Origin: Terana coerulea
Taxonomy: Eukaryota > Basidiomycota > Agaricomycetes > Polyporales > Phanerochaetaceae
DNA: 64,000 nucleotides
NCBI GenBank assembly: GCA_024811115.1
Contig: JAKOGH010000768.1
Location: 124,001 to 188,000, forward strand
Direction of reading: 5' to 3'
Both the position numbers and the translations under genes were made by a program. The notes beneath the pieces were generated by a model. It worked only from the letters and a program-made list of their open reading frames with translations, had not been told where the DNA came from and made no database searches. Every line of letters begins with the position of its first letter. Positions within the stretch are counted from its first letter, which is position 1. Shown here piece by piece: positions 11,602 to 24,322 of the stretch.

Positions 11602-12187
11602 AATGACGGACTAACACCAAGAATGATAGCGGCTAACACAAGACGTCAGCGAAGAACTGGGCTGGGTAGCGGAGGAAATGCGAACCGCAATGCAGATAGG
11701 CCTCGTCAGTGAGATGGCAATGAGTGGCTGGAGAGGGAAGACCAGTTCCCGCGTGATATAAGGTGATGCTTGAAGTGGGCGAGAGCAGAGTTGTTGGCGA
11801 AAGCGGGGGATCGCGTGCAGCCGAGGACAATGTATTGACATCTTATCCTCATCACGGTAACAGTGTGAAGGGTGCCCAATTGTGTCCCGTACTGGCGTTT
11901 GGAAGAACGTCAATCGCATTTGACGACCCGGCCGGCTTGGAACGGACGCACAGAGACAAGCACCAAGGAACCAACCAAATTTGGGCAGTTACCATCACGT
12001 GCGTTACCATCACGTCACGCATCCGCAAAGTTGGTGGGATCAAAGTGCCAACGCACCAAAGACACGCGGCGGCCTTCCCAAGGCGTGAGGAGAGCGTTGC
12101 TGGCTGGCGTGGCAGCGTTCCTCCAGCTCACACTCTGCGCTCCCTCGACCGCGCCTGACTCTTGACTCCAGGGTTACTTCCTCCACC
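11602..12187. promoter_or_regulatory. Shared divergent promoter region
   Basis: The 586 bp between two divergent start codons. It holds a direct repeat, GTTACCATCACGT, at 11988-12000 and 12003-12015; the first copy creates CACGTG (11996-12001, the bHLH E-box core) and the second gives ACGTCA (12012-12017, the core of CRE/bZIP sites). Site identity is by motif only. Co-regulation of both genes is an inference. Confidence 0.4.
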
Positions 12188-13572
12188 ATGGGCACAGAGG
12201 CAGATCTAGAGGCGGATCCTCTGGCCAGCTACCGCGAAGAGATCCGGAAGCTGAATCTTAGGTTGATAGGACGCCAGGTTGCGCTTTCCGGTTCAGAGGA
12301 GCGATGGCGGGATAGGCAGGTGTTTCTACAAGAGCATGGATACATGCTACGCCCACGGTACCGCCCAGGATGGCAGCCATCGTGGCTGAACGACCCTAGC
12401 CCGGATCCAGCGAAGTACGAGGATTGTGTGCGGTTGCCTGTGAGTGTTATGCACCATTTCTCCAAGCATTGACTGACATAATGGGCTAGCCAAACGCAGC
12501 CATTATCGATGCTACCCGCATTTCGGACAACAAACTGGTCTACCTGAAGCGCATGCGCACAGACGGTGAGGAAGCCCGTATCGCAACCATGCTTTCCAGC
12601 GGAGGCGTCGAAGCCGATCCAAGAAATCATTGCATACCAGTCCTAGAGTTACTACAAGACGACCAGGACAGCACGATTTCGTACCTTGTCATGCCTTACG
12701 TTCGCCAGTTGGATCAACCCCCTTTTGAAATCGTGGGCGACGTGTTCTCCTTCGTGGATCAGATACTGGAAGTGCGTACTCGAGCATATCATTTTGTACA
12801 AGCTGCTAAGACTTACCCAGGGGCTTGTGTACATACATGAAAAGGGTGTAGCACATCGGTACGTATCGTATCTAGTATAAGGCGCTACGATCTTGATTTG
12901 AAGTTTTGCAGTGACTGCTCATGGTTCAACCTCATGATGGACTCAGCATTCTTATATCCTTTGGGATTTCATCCCATAGAGGTCTCACGCCTTCCCGACA
13001 TGAGCGACATAGCCCCTGTTCTGCCCCGGGCCCATGCACCCGTGAAGTACTACTTCATTGACTTCGGTATCTCCGTGCATATTCCTCCAGAAAGTCCAGA
13101 TAAGATGGTAGTAGGCGACAAGGGCCGTGATCAAGACGTGCCGGAGCTGTCTGCCATCGACCCTTACGACCCTTTCAAAGTGGACGTCTTCCTCATTGGC
13201 AACTTAGTCCGCAAAGACATTCTGCCCGTACGTTTTGCACAGAACCCTTGCAGTAGGCTATTAACTCCTTCGCAGAAGTATATGAACCTGAAGATGCTCA
13301 GTCCCCTCGCAACGTCAATGACAGCCGCCGATCCTGCTTCAAGGCCCACCGCCGTGGAGGCTTTGGAGCAATGGCGCCGCATACGCAGGCGTACGTCTGT
13401 GCTTCAGCGACACTGGCGTCTGAAAAATCCTAACGAGGATTGGATTCTGACCATCATCCTCGATTTCATCACATTTTTCCGCGTCGGGTCATGGCTGTCC
13501 TCTCGTCTTCTGACCCACTTGTCACGGGTTTTGGCCAGTTTCCGGGGTTTGCTTAGGAAGCGATGCCGATGA
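12188..13572 (+). CDS. FunK-like Agaricomycete protein kinase, intact copy
   Basis: Predicted 394 aa from exons 12188-12439, 12490-12771, 12821-12858, 12912-13227 and 13276-13572, all GT-AG and in phase. An N-terminal helical segment with RWRDRQVFLQEHGYMLRPRY precedes the kinase fold: VYLK lysine at about 104, HRD at 190-192 (the Arg codon is split by an intron), Asn197, and IDFGIS with DFG at 241-243. Then follow VPELS, YDPFKVDVFLIGNL and DPASRPTAVEALEQW. The last 40 residues (FITFFRVGSWLSSRLLTHL) are hydrophobic or amphipathic and could touch membranes. This family is greatly expanded in Agaricomycetes; substrates are unknown. Start chosen at the first ATG giving a complete N-terminal block. 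Confidence 0.88.
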
Positions 13573-13853
13573 TCGGATGTTTACGTAGCTATGTAGGTGC
13601 TGTCGTAGCAGCGGATGCCAACCATTGTCCCTGTTTTGCGGAGTATGCGCGTTACCCTCTGAGAGGGAGAAGTGTGATGCATTGTCAGGTTAGTACAAAC
13701 ATCTATACCATTAATAACATTTGCCATGGCACAGTGCAGGGGCATTTCCACTGGTCTCGGCTGCCGTTGCACGTAAATCACGAGCCACGGATTTTCAAAG
13801 CTGGGGAGTGGTGAGGTCAAAGTTGACATTGGGAGGTAAATCTGGAATGTTAT

Positions 13854-14727
13854 TCACACGGTCATGGGCGCGTATTTATTCATATTTTCCGCAAATTCAC
13901 TGGTGGAGTCTACGTTAGCGGGATATAAGACCTCCCACTCCCCTAAATGTGCTAGGTAGGAGCCTGCAATATGGCCAATGGCCGAGTTCAATTGCTCCAA
14001 ATATATGTTACAAGACTTCAGAAGCTTTATGTATCGATGGGTTGAGGCACAGTGTAGCCCTCCGAGGCGGCAGGCCAGGCTTGTCCATACTTGGATTCCT
14101 CTATAACGACTGTCTGAGGCAAGGCAAATAATTTTCAGCCTCGTCAGTCTGGTAGAGAGCCACTGGCTTACCCGGAGGAGATGGATGCTGACATTTCGAG
14201 GGTCTTGGTCGCTTCCAGCTGAGTAGAGTGATGTAAGAACGCACAGATCTTGCGGTTCAGTAGAAGACGCATACCTGGACCTTCTTGTCAAGCGCAGAGA
14301 TACGAGCGGTGACATCAGACAGCTCGCGGCGAGACTCTTCATTCATAGACGAAAGAGAGAACAACGATGAACTGTTGGATTTTCCTTGGGCGTGCGCCAA
14401 ACGCTCGACGATTAGAGTGCAACTGGAAAATGATGAGTGACACATTTTCCACGACTATGATCAAGCTTTAACGTACCTCTGCTGCTCCTTCATGAGCTCC
14501 CTGACATTTGCGAAGTCTGAACTTTGTGCCGTGCGTTCGGGGTGCCCATTGATCCGCTCCTGAAGCATCCCGAGATCCCGCAAGCAGTCCTTCATTTGGT
14601 TGAGTTTAGTCATCGCTGACTGAAGCGATCCTGGCGAGTCGCTGGTTGTATTCTTCAGCGCGGCGATATAGCCTGATAGCGCTGCGGCCACTGCTCGCGG
14701 TGTAGCAGAGAGAAGTGTTGAGTCCAT
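13854..14727 (-). CDS. Small helical/coiled-coil protein, C-terminal end uncertain
   Basis: Exon 1 starts MDSTLLSATPRAVAAALSGY and encodes helices (LNQMKDCLRDLGMLQERI, FANVRELMKEQQ). A GTACGT donor leads to exon 2 (VERLAHAQGKSNSSSLFSL, RRELSDVTARISALDKKVQ), then a GTATGC donor leads to LEATKTLEMSASISSG. After the next GTAAGC donor two acceptors are possible: one continues to a stop at 13854, the other gives a short tail ending VPQPIDT. The general plan (three helical stretches, about 200 residues) resembles the neighbours at 10.7 and 26.4 kb, though I see no convincing sequence identity. It converges on the FunK-like kinase ending at 13,572. Function unknown. Confidence 0.6.
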
Positions 14728-17700
14728 CTGCCACGCCTATGATGCTGATTAGAAGCGTACTATCATGAGGGAGGTGCTTACGGTATATTTTCCGTCTCGG
14801 CTGAGGAATAAAGGATGCGTTAATGCCGGAGCTCTCCTTCTATGATGTGCGGGCAGCATGAAGAGCTGCCAGCATATATACCGATCCTATGTACCCCTAA
14901 TCGAGATATTTTCACGAACAGCATGGTCGGCTGGCTCATGTAGCGTGACAGCCGTGCCCTCCTGCCATGTCACTTGTTTTGCAGGGCACCCGTCCTAGTT
15001 CCTAAGCATCAATTGAACGAAGGACGGACATCACTCAATGGGATGTACACAGGACAAGAAGAAGCGGCTTACGGCTCAACCTCATGTAACGCGTTAACGG
15101 AAGGCTGAGCATGGCGTTCGTCGTGCACGTAGGTGATTGCGACCATTTTCGCAATATCCCCGGGGCCCGTGCTCGCGCCTCCTAGCATACAATTAGTCCG
15201 AGTCAAGACTATATGAATGTGGAGTCAACCGATGGGATAGAACTTACCGGATGTGTGTTGCCTACAGAATCCGTGGACAGATCGTGCGAGCTTGAGCCTA
15301 AGTAAAGCATGGCGTAATGGTCCGTGACCTTTGATACATCATCACTGCGAGGTGATACTTAGTACAGTGAGGAAGGGGAGCCCGCTTCGGCACGGACGGT
15401 ATGAATCATACTCTCCCAGGATGATTCCGGCGTGGCACAGGTACTTGGCTCATAGCCATATCACAAATCGTTCGGTATTCTGGGCTGTGGTGATTTCCTT
15501 GAGCTGAAAGTGCAACCAGTCACTTGGTACTAAAATGACATGGGAATGCTATCGATGAAGGATTTGGGAGCGGACTCACTATTCGCAATGCCTCTAGAGT
15601 TCTAGCATGATAGATTGTTCTCAAGCAGCGCCTTAGGGTTCAGGGCACCCTGGGGTCCCACCAGCAATGACTTCCCAGCTCTCAGATGCAGTCGACCTGG
15701 ACCGGGGATTGAGGTTTAGAGTTCTCAGCTGTGGGGCGTTAGAAGCAATGTGGTCTCGTGGTTCCAACGACGACACGGTTGCAGTACGTCCTACGCAGGA
15801 AAATACCATACTTTGCTCGAGTCTGACCATAACATACGGTCATGCATACGAGGCATAGAGTAAAAAGTATGGGGTAGTGAGCCACTATATTTTGAAAAAG
15901 CAAGATGCGCAGCAGGACCTAGGCGATGAATGTTCCCGCGTAAAACCCTGTACCGCTCCAGTACAGCGATGGGCGCGATCTACGCCAATGCTTCCCGGAC
16001 CCGGGCTCGCGTTCCTACTGAGGCGATCGGCAATGCTCATATCAATGGTCCATGGAAGAGCAGCACCGGATGATACCTCGCGGGACGCCATGATCCAACG
16101 CTATTGTAAGGTGATAGAAGCCGTATAGGTGTCCTCATGGTGAGCCTGGAAAACCGTCAGGCGGCGCTACAGCGACATTCATTTCTAACCGTGAGTGTTG
16201 CCGTCAAAGCAGTCACAGGCCTCAACCTTCTTTCTCCACGGTAAATGCGGTGCGCCTATAGCGGAGTGATTACAATCAATGTCTCTCCGAGAGAGTTCTA
16301 GTGACATAGCATTCATAATCGAATGGTGTCAAGCTGCCAGTCACAGGACACCTGCAATAGGCCTGAGTGCAGCAAGATGACTGGACGATGCGTCGGCTTT
16401 CGGACGGATGAAACGCTCGAAATCTCAGCCGAGCAAGGGTTATCCACGCTGGCACGCAGAACGCATGCTGAGGCTTCTTACCTGATGAGCAGACCGACCC
16501 AACCATGTGTATGTGGCAGCGTACGGGGTGACGAACAACCACGTCACAGCCGTTGTAGCATTGACTTGGAGGTACTGAAACTCGAAGGGGATAACTGCAG
16601 TTAGCCTCGCCCTTGTATACGTCCCGAGAAAGGTCAAGAGGCCCAACGGAGATGAACACATTTCATGGACGGGCGTCGGAAGCCCATGCCGCAGGTTCAG
16701 CGGTACGGTCTATAGTGTGTCGGTACATGAGTCCTGAATGCGACGTCCGACCCAGTACCCACCTGATCATCCGGGCTAACAGACAGCCTACACGGTGACC
16801 GCACCTATCATATCTGTCAAACGGCGTCGTGACCTTGTAATAGAACAAGACAAAAGCGAGAACGAGCACTGGCATCGACGTTCGCGAAGGACACACATCA
16901 GCCGGAACTTGTGACAATACATCCATGTAGATGAGGTAGATGTGAGCGTCGTACGCACGTTTCCGCTCTACGAAGCGTGCACCGAAGGCGGCAGCCCTCG
17001 ACCCCTTGACAACGGCGGGTTAAGACTCGAGGACATCCTCGGCTTACGGCACGAATGCTTGTTCTGAGACTCGAGTAGCGGTTGGCTTGCTACGGGTATG
17101 AGCGCTCCAGAGACTGCCTGCGGCGAGGTCTACAGGGTGAGTATATATTATGGTCAACAGAGTCGAGCGGCTCGCCTGCAGTGCATAGCCGCCTCAGGGG
17201 TTCTGAATGGGTGCCAAATATGTCAGGTACATGTCTCGTTCTATTCGCGTAATCACAGCTGTGTTCCCTCATGCAAATACAAGGTAGTGTACAGACCTCT
17301 TCCCCGCCTTTGTCTGGCTCTGAGGTCGGCGTCGCGTAAGGGTCTCAATATTGAAGCTTGAAGGTCGTTGAACGAGGCAAAGAATTGCAAAGCCGTCTCC
17401 GGCGCTTACTCAAGCAACCGCCCGATCATTTCTCACGGTTGAATGCCGGCCGGCGTCTTCCGGCCGGTTCCGAAACGCCCTTGTGGCCGTCGGCTTTGGC
17501 ATGGCTGAGCTTTGTCTTGTCACCACTCACCCACAATGCCTTGTGTCGATGTCCTCCACAACCCGCCAAAGCGTCGCAGTCACTACCACTATGCAGGCAT
17601 GAAATGAGCCGGATACCTACGTGAAGCTCGAATGACCTGGCAGTCCCGGACCAGTTCTCAGGCTTTCGACAGCAACTTCTCGCTCGCCTCTCTCCCATCC

Positions 17701-18148
17701 CTGCAAAATACGGCGTTGGTATGCCAAGACTATAAGACCAACATGTCTTGCTTGAACTATGCATACGCTTTCTGAGGGTAAAGGTGAGTTCCGACGAACA
17801 AACTCAGTCGCTGTCACACGCAATCACGGGCCCTAGCAGGGCTCCGCCATTCTTCCTTTGCCGGTTTCATACCGCAGCTCAAATGGGCCCTTACGAAAAC
17901 AGTCATCTCTGTTGCCTCATGTCATCGTAGTCGATATGCAATGTGAAGGTTCAGAGCCATGAGCGCACAATGAGGCGGCGTTTTCCTGGGTCCCGGCTGA
18001 TGAGAGAATGTCCTTCATCAGGTGATTGTCAACAGCTGGAGGACAGGTGTTCTGAAGGTTACAGATACGACTCCTCAACATTGAACGCTACTACGTCGTT
18101 GGCACATCTTCCATTTTTACCCCTTACCTTGATTGCACGTCGACTAGC
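14728..18148. other. About 3.4 kb without a confident gene
   Basis: I see no splice chain giving a recognised protein. On the minus strand between about 16.4 and 16.9 kb there are two hydrophobic stretches (MPVLVLAFVLFYY and ATTAVTWLFVTPYAATYTW) that could be remains of a membrane protein, but frames and stops do not link up. 17448-17467 contains a short GGCCGGC...CCGGCC palindrome. The rest shows nothing I can name. Confidence 0.4.
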
Positions 18149-20877
18149 ATGGCCAGCGACCTACGAGTCGAAGTGTCAGTACACAGTAAGCTCAATTTGC
18201 TGTCAAATGCCGCGAGCTCATGTTTTGGTGCCTGCAGGTCTTCATGTACACCTCGACGACGGCTCCGCAGTACAGAAAGTCAGGATCATGCGCAATACCA
18301 CCGAAGGCCACTGCCTATGCGAGCTATCGTCCGCAGATCTGCAGAAGGCCTCCCCCTTCTTTGCGGCGCGTCAACCAGCTCTGTACGTCGTCTCATTCTA
18401 CCCAAATTGCCATCGTAAAATGCTGGGTCTGGTAGCCTTTTAGATGCAGGACTATTTGCCGTCACGCTGGAGATATACGTGAACACACGATTCATGATTC
18501 TTGGCTCGGGTGTCGAGAAGGTGGCAACAACCCTTATCGTACTGTCGGAACTTGTCTCGAGTACGCCAGTATTCGCCAATTTGCTGTACCCCGGCTTACA
18601 ACGGACTCGCCACAGCAGACCGCCAACTGAAGGTGCCTCTCCTGCACTTCGACAACCTGGGGACTGGTCGTTTCGAGCTCAAGGGCACACGTTGGTACCC
18701 TAAGTATCGCTGTTGGTGACGCCGCGGGACAGATTCAAAGTTTTGACTACGGAAATGGGTTGATACCTGCCTGGACAACATATCCTACACTGGTAGCGAC
18801 CACAACGTTGTACGAGATAATGGAAACGGGAACGCTCACTCAAGTGCATGGGGATGTCTTGGTATGGTTCATGTTGCATTTAACCGCCACAAAACTGATT
18901 TATCTGGTAGGTAACCCCTCGGCTCATACTATCGGAGTCTGCGGCAGTACTTGTTTGCCGATTGGGCACGCCAAGTCGACAAGAACACCAGGGAGCCACG
19001 ATTCGTACAAAGTCGACCCATATCTCTTGCAGCAGAACGCCTGTGAAGATCTCCTGGCCCAGATATTGTCTCAGTATCGGTATCTGCGCGAGAGCTGCGA
19101 AGATGACGCACTTGCCACTGTCAAAGCTAAGCTCGAAGAGCTATTCGAATATCTGTCGTACTTAACGACCAAATCCCTTTGATCATTATCGGCTTTTCCA
19201 AAAACTACATCAGTGCGTTCCTCTGCAAAGGCCGTGAAGTTGTGACTGACAATCCGGCAGAGAGCTCGTATCAGACCTTAGCGGCATCGTGTGCCGAGGC
19301 CCATAAGATGCTATTGCAGTACCAGCGTTGTTGGGTCCTCCTTCGCGCCAACATTGTACCCTTGATTCATAATTTCCGAGCTGCTCGGGGTGGAAAGCTC
19401 GATCCGACAGTGAAGCCAGGCGAAATCGACGACGCCATTGCGCGGGAGACGCTCGACAAGTTTCCGGAACAAGAGGACCAGTTCCTCGACCAGCTGCATT
19501 CCAGGGCTTTGGATCATGCTGTCAAGCATGGCGGAAAGCTCAGGGGACCATATGTCGAGATTCTGGAGGATGTGAAGGGACCAATGAGCGAGGCGTTGAT
19601 GCGGTCGTGGAAGACAGTGAGTGTCATAGATACCGATCGCGCTGTAAGGCTTGACTCTCATATTCATGTCAGCTGCTGGACAGCACCACGGGAAGAGATC
19701 AAGCTCCACTTCGGGATGTACAGCACCGCCTTATCGCTCTCGTTTCACAGAACGCTTTACGCATCCCTCCGGGACTTGAGCTCGAGCATCGTCGGATAAC
19801 TCAGGACGAGCTCAGATCTCCTGGATGGGCGCTTTCTCAGCCCAAGGGTGGATGTGGCGCATACGGGGAAGTTACCACGGGAACTCTGCTCAAGCGAGGA
19901 GGAGGGGAAGCGGTCGTTGCTATCAAAACTATCAAGTTCACAGGGTCGGCACAGGCTATGAAGGTCCGTTGTTGACTAGTTCCGAGGATCCATGCTAAAT
20001 TGTTGAGCAGCGTGCGTACCGCGAGGTGATAGCTTCCTGGTCGTTGAAGCATGCGCGGGTGCTAGAGGTCACGGGCATCACTCACAAATTTGGTGGTCTA
20101 TCCATTGTTCTTCCATGGATGAAAAACCGAACCGTGAACGCCTTTCTCGAGGCAAGGCGGTCACAAAGTAATTCCGACAACACGGATATGGTGAATTTAA
20201 TGGTATGCCATACCCTTCAACTGTGGTCGGTCTCAGTCGTTTACGCTTGGGCAGCTCACGCAAATCGCCGAAGGCATGGAGCACATTCATCACGAGCGAG
20301 TCATTCACGGCGATTTGCGCGGGGTACGTTTGTGTTGAGTCTTCTCGGGCGCTCCCGAACAGTGTTCAATTCTTGTGTAGGCCAACATCCTGGTGAAAGA
20401 TGACTTCAGTATTGTGATAGCAGACTTCGGTATGTCTGCGTATGCGGACGCAGACAGTCCACCCGATCAATCCGCCATAGAAGGCAACCCGAGGTGGCTC
20501 GCACCGGAATTGCTCAAGGCGTTGAACCAGCCACGTTTGCGAGGAGTTCGCCGGACGATGTCTAGCGACATATACTCGTATGCCATGGTCTGCGTAGAGG
20601 TGAGAATTAGTTCAAGCCTATGTCGCTGTCCTCCACGCTAACGGGCACTGAGCAGCTTTACACGGGGTTGTACCCATTCGCCGAGGACTACTTTTCTCCG
20701 GACCAGGTTGTAACCTTCGATATACGCCCGATGCGTCCTCCGGAGATGCAGTACCCCAATCTTTGGGGCTGGGTGCAGAAGTGGTGGCAGACCAATCCCG
20801 ATGCGCGGGGAACCGCAGAGGAGGTGCTCAACATCATGAGACTTGTAAATGGACAGCAAAGCCTTCCTATACCATGA
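18149..20877 (+). CDS. C2-helical-TKL-type protein kinase (copy b)
   Basis: Start MASDLRVEVSVH at 18149; an intron ending TGCAG leads to LHVHLDDGSAVQKVRI and FAVTLEIYVNTRF, a C2-like beta fold. A long helical exon (19.18-19.62 kb) carries LLRANIVPLIHNFRAARGG and the family motif GGKLRGPYVEILEDV. The kinase begins near 19.84 kb: GGCGAYGEV loop, VVAIKTIK lysine, YREVIASWSLKHARVLEV (helix C), EHIHHERVIHGDLRG at about 20.31 kb, ANILV, IADFGMSAY, RWLAPELL, SSDIYSYAMVC, and a final EEVLNIMRLVNG. All catalytic residues are kept, with HGD in place of HRD. Exon borders in the C2 region are less certain than in the kinase. Likely an active kinase of unknown target. Confidence 0.8.
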
Positions 20878-21221
20878 AATACACCGTGTGCGCCCGTCAA
20901 AATGTCATGCGCAGCCGTAAAGGCACGGTTACTGCCACTTGCCTGTCACGATATATATTCGTCGAGTTTACACACTACGAGAGACATTGACCCTCTGTTA
21001 TGCGTCCAGAGGTATGGGCCCTATTTGGTACGGCGGGCAGTATGGGGCATCTCGAATACCAGGGTTGATAATGCTAAACGGCTGACTAGAATGAGCTCCG
21101 TGTTCGCCACGCCGCGCTCGCACTAGTGGATCCATGAAGATGGCAGAATCTCCCAGATCCTCTAGTATCCCAAGCAACCAAGACAGTCCTCCCCTTATTA
21201 GCGGCGTACTAACGCTGCCGG

Positions 21222-22599
21222 CTAGCTGAGTGTCTTTCCCGAACGCAAACTGGCGTAAGGAACCAGTCCAACACGGCAGGGCCATGAGAACGTACCTGCT
21301 GCCTTGTCATTGTCTGCTTCCTTTCGCTCGTGGTATGTTGTACCACAGATCTCGTAGCTCGCTCGAGTCTGGACAAACTGCTGGCCCAGATACTTCGATG
21401 AATGCTTTAGATCGCAAATCAATGTCAGTAATAATGTGCAATTATTGTCCAGCATGATGCTCACGAGGCTCTGAACCCGAAGTTGCTGGCAGTCTTCATC
21501 CAGCGTCATCAGAGCTATGGACAGACTGCGATACTCGGAGATCCAGTGGAACGCTCCCAATTTCCGAATAGTCGTGCTGATCACCTTCTCCGCGTAGAGG
21601 TCCAGCTGGGTGTCGTACCTTCAGCAGTGATTATTTGTTTGACTTCTCTCTCGAGAAAACGACTGACTCACTTGCTGAGTTCGTGTTGCAACCAATCCGT
21701 AGAGCGAATATCCAGGATATCTGCCAAGGTATCAATGTCCAGCGACAGCTGCATTGCTTCGTCGCACAAGCGCACGATCCTACGCCTGATCTCTGCAAGG
21801 CATCGTCCAATTTTGACGATCAAATGGGGTGGATGGCGCGCCAGCAGTTCATCTCGCGCCCAATTCCGAAGAAGGTTGGCCCCGGCCAGCGCGAGCTTCA
21901 CTGACACGACGGCGACTACACCGCTCAAGGCCAGGCGGTGGTAACACATGCCTAGTCGCGCTGCGAGCTCGGGATGTGTTTCAATCTGCAGCCGGATCAG
22001 CGGACCCGCCGCGGTGCCTATTCGCGTATGGCATTCTATCACTCGCATCTAGCTGGGGAGCTCAGTGTGGGGCTCAGTCGTTGAGCGTAAACCTTACAAG
22101 GGAGCACGCGAAAGGTATCAGTGAGCGATCCAATTAGGGTGAAGGTATTCGGCGCCGTCAGTGTTGGCGCGGTGGAAACAGCTGCGAATAGTCGGGGTCA
22201 GATTGACCATGTGTAAATCCTGGTAACGGACACTTACACGACGTCCGTGAGCTTGATGGAGCCAATTGTCCATGCAACTATCAGCCCGCTGTCGCCGGCA
22301 AGTCAAGGCGGAAGTTCCCAAAAACGCTTATACGACAGGCGGCGGTTGGAGAGTACAATAAGAGCGAGAAGAGAAGGGTTTGCTGGACCGGCTAAGAGCA
22401 CACGTTCGAAGTAGAGGCTTGTGCTAAGAAAGTTGTCCAGGAACCAAATGGCCGGCGCGGTGGGAGATGGGATCAAAGGATAGCCAATGCAAGCGACGAG
22501 CGCTGCCGGAGGTCCAGTGGATGACACAACGTGTCCAATTCCGCGTGTGGACAAGGCAGCAACACCAATGAATGGCGCAGCCTTTGCCATTGTCGCCAT
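21222..22599 (-). CDS. Hypothetical helix-rich protein, gene structure uncertain
   Basis: Several minus-strand segments look coding but I could not join them cleanly: 22303-22599 (hydrophobic, SLYFERVLLAGPANPSLLAL), 21668-22048 (HPELAARLGMCYHRLALSG, IVKIGRCLAEIRRRIVRLCD, clearly helical), and about 21430-21600 (STTIRKLGAFHWISEYRSL). The middle segment recalls the helical region of the neighbouring kinases, yet no kinase domain follows downstream. Further beta-like segments upstream (22.6-23.5 kb) might be a C2-type N-terminus. Could be a kinase-less paralogue or a decaying gene. Limits are approximate. Confidence 0.4.
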
Positions 22600-24322
22600 T
22601 GGTCCCGGGCAGTCTTGCCTTCGTGCCAGAACATCCTGTCAAAGGAAATGCCACTAGCGTGGAGCGATGAAGGCCCAGTAGAACCGAGACAAGCTAGACT
22701 TCGATATGTTACGTAAATGGTGGAATCAGGCCGCATGATACACCCTAGAGCTTCTATCTGTTTCGACAGAATGCACGGCGGTAACACATTGCATAGGCGT
22801 GGTCGAAGTCTTCCGAGCCTTCGCGGTAAGGTCGCTGATATCGTTAGGTCTGCGATTCGTCAGTTGACAGATAGGCACATAGCCACAGAAGTAATTCACT
22901 CACGAATGCGTGGGCGAAGGTGGGCGGGAGAACGGGTAACGCACGCAGTCCCATAAATGGCTTTTTGTAAGAGATGCAAAATGAGTTATCGATGAACACG
23001 TTTCATGGTAAGGACACTCAGCGCACCTAACAAATCAAAGCGCACAGGGTGCAGCTTCCGACCATCCAACCCAATCCGAGCTTCTTTCTCTCTTGAAATT
23101 TGCACGGCGTCCGAGTCTCCACGACATCCGGACCGCGGTTTACCCCACGGTCCGAGTATCGAATGCAGCAGGTGTTGAGTTCAACAGTGAGCTCTAGTCG
23201 CTTCGCACACCAATTTTCGGGCTCATAAGGGCACAGATATGCCGTTCGGAGTTCATCTGAGCGAGGACTGAGCCGCATGTCTCAGTAGGCCGCCAGCCCT
23301 GCCAGAGGTTGACAGGCTTACCTGGATCGGCGTAGGCGGTCACGAGGGTCCAGGGAGGTAAGCAGAGTTTGGGCTTTGTACTCCTGTAACCAATGCAATT
23401 CTTCGAAAGAGGTCGTGGGCAACTGTTGTCCGACACCGGCGTGAAGGTGAGAGTGAGAGCAAGTGGCACGGGCGACGCAGGCGGCGCCATATGATGGCGC
23501 ATCACATGCTTATTCTCACGGTTGTGTGCCGACGGTCGGTGGCGGGTCTCGGCAAAATCCGTACCATCAGCTTTGACTCTCCCGCAGGTTGCCCGCCGGC
23601 CCCCGGGACCCGGGATGTATGAGAGTATGAGCCGAGTGTCTGTATTGTCCTCGTCCCCCCATCCGTAGTGGAACAGGTGTACAGACGGACAGTTATCAAT
23701 TCGCGGTAACGACTACAGCATGTGTCCCCGTATTCGCTTGTACGTCGCCTGCTGGAGCCTGGAGGTTACGAGCTCGTACGCATACAGTGGCACACAAATT
23801 CAGTATGCGACTCCCGCAGAATGGCCTCAACAATGATTTCATCAATGCTTATTGTTGAACAAGGACCGACATCCCGGGTCGCGGTCGGTTCGGAGGGCAT
23901 TACACTGTACACAGCACCCGTCATAAGCGTGCAGCTCAACAAGGGTTCCCTTTTGAGGTTACGTCGATGAGCGCTAGCGTCCGCTGAAGCGCAGCTTGCT
24001 TTTGTGTAGGAGTTAAGCTTTCAGGGCGTAGCGACGCTTGACAGCACCCACGCGTACGACGGAAATTTTGGCAGACGGCCGCTGATAATCACCAGCCTTT
24101 GTCCCGAGAATCCAGCCGTCCGAACGACGGCAAGACTATCTCCGAGTCTGTGACTCAATAATTTGCGTGTACTCGGATAGCCGAGCGAAATCCATTTGCA
24201 ATGCATGACTACGGATGAGCACCAGCTGATCAATATCTGGACAAAATCGCGATAGACAAGCTGACATACAACATGCGTAAATGTGGAGCAGTACAGGTGG
24301 ACGCGCGGACGTACTACAACGC
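22600..24322. other. Uncertain stretch upstream of the hypothetical helical gene
   Basis: Minus-strand fragments such as DSTIYVTYRSLACLG (about 22.7 kb), KRLELTVELNTCCIRY (about 23.2 kb) and VPLALTLTFTPVSDN (about 23.46 kb) have the alternating pattern of beta strands and could be 5' exons of the gene at 21.2-22.6 kb. I could not build an intact reading frame. 23.7-24.3 kb shows nothing clear. Confidence 0.3.

Noticed and set aside
16276..16926. Possible membrane protein on the minus strand
   Set aside because: Hydrophobic segments exist, but frames do not join and no known family pattern was seen. Left as a note in the gap description.
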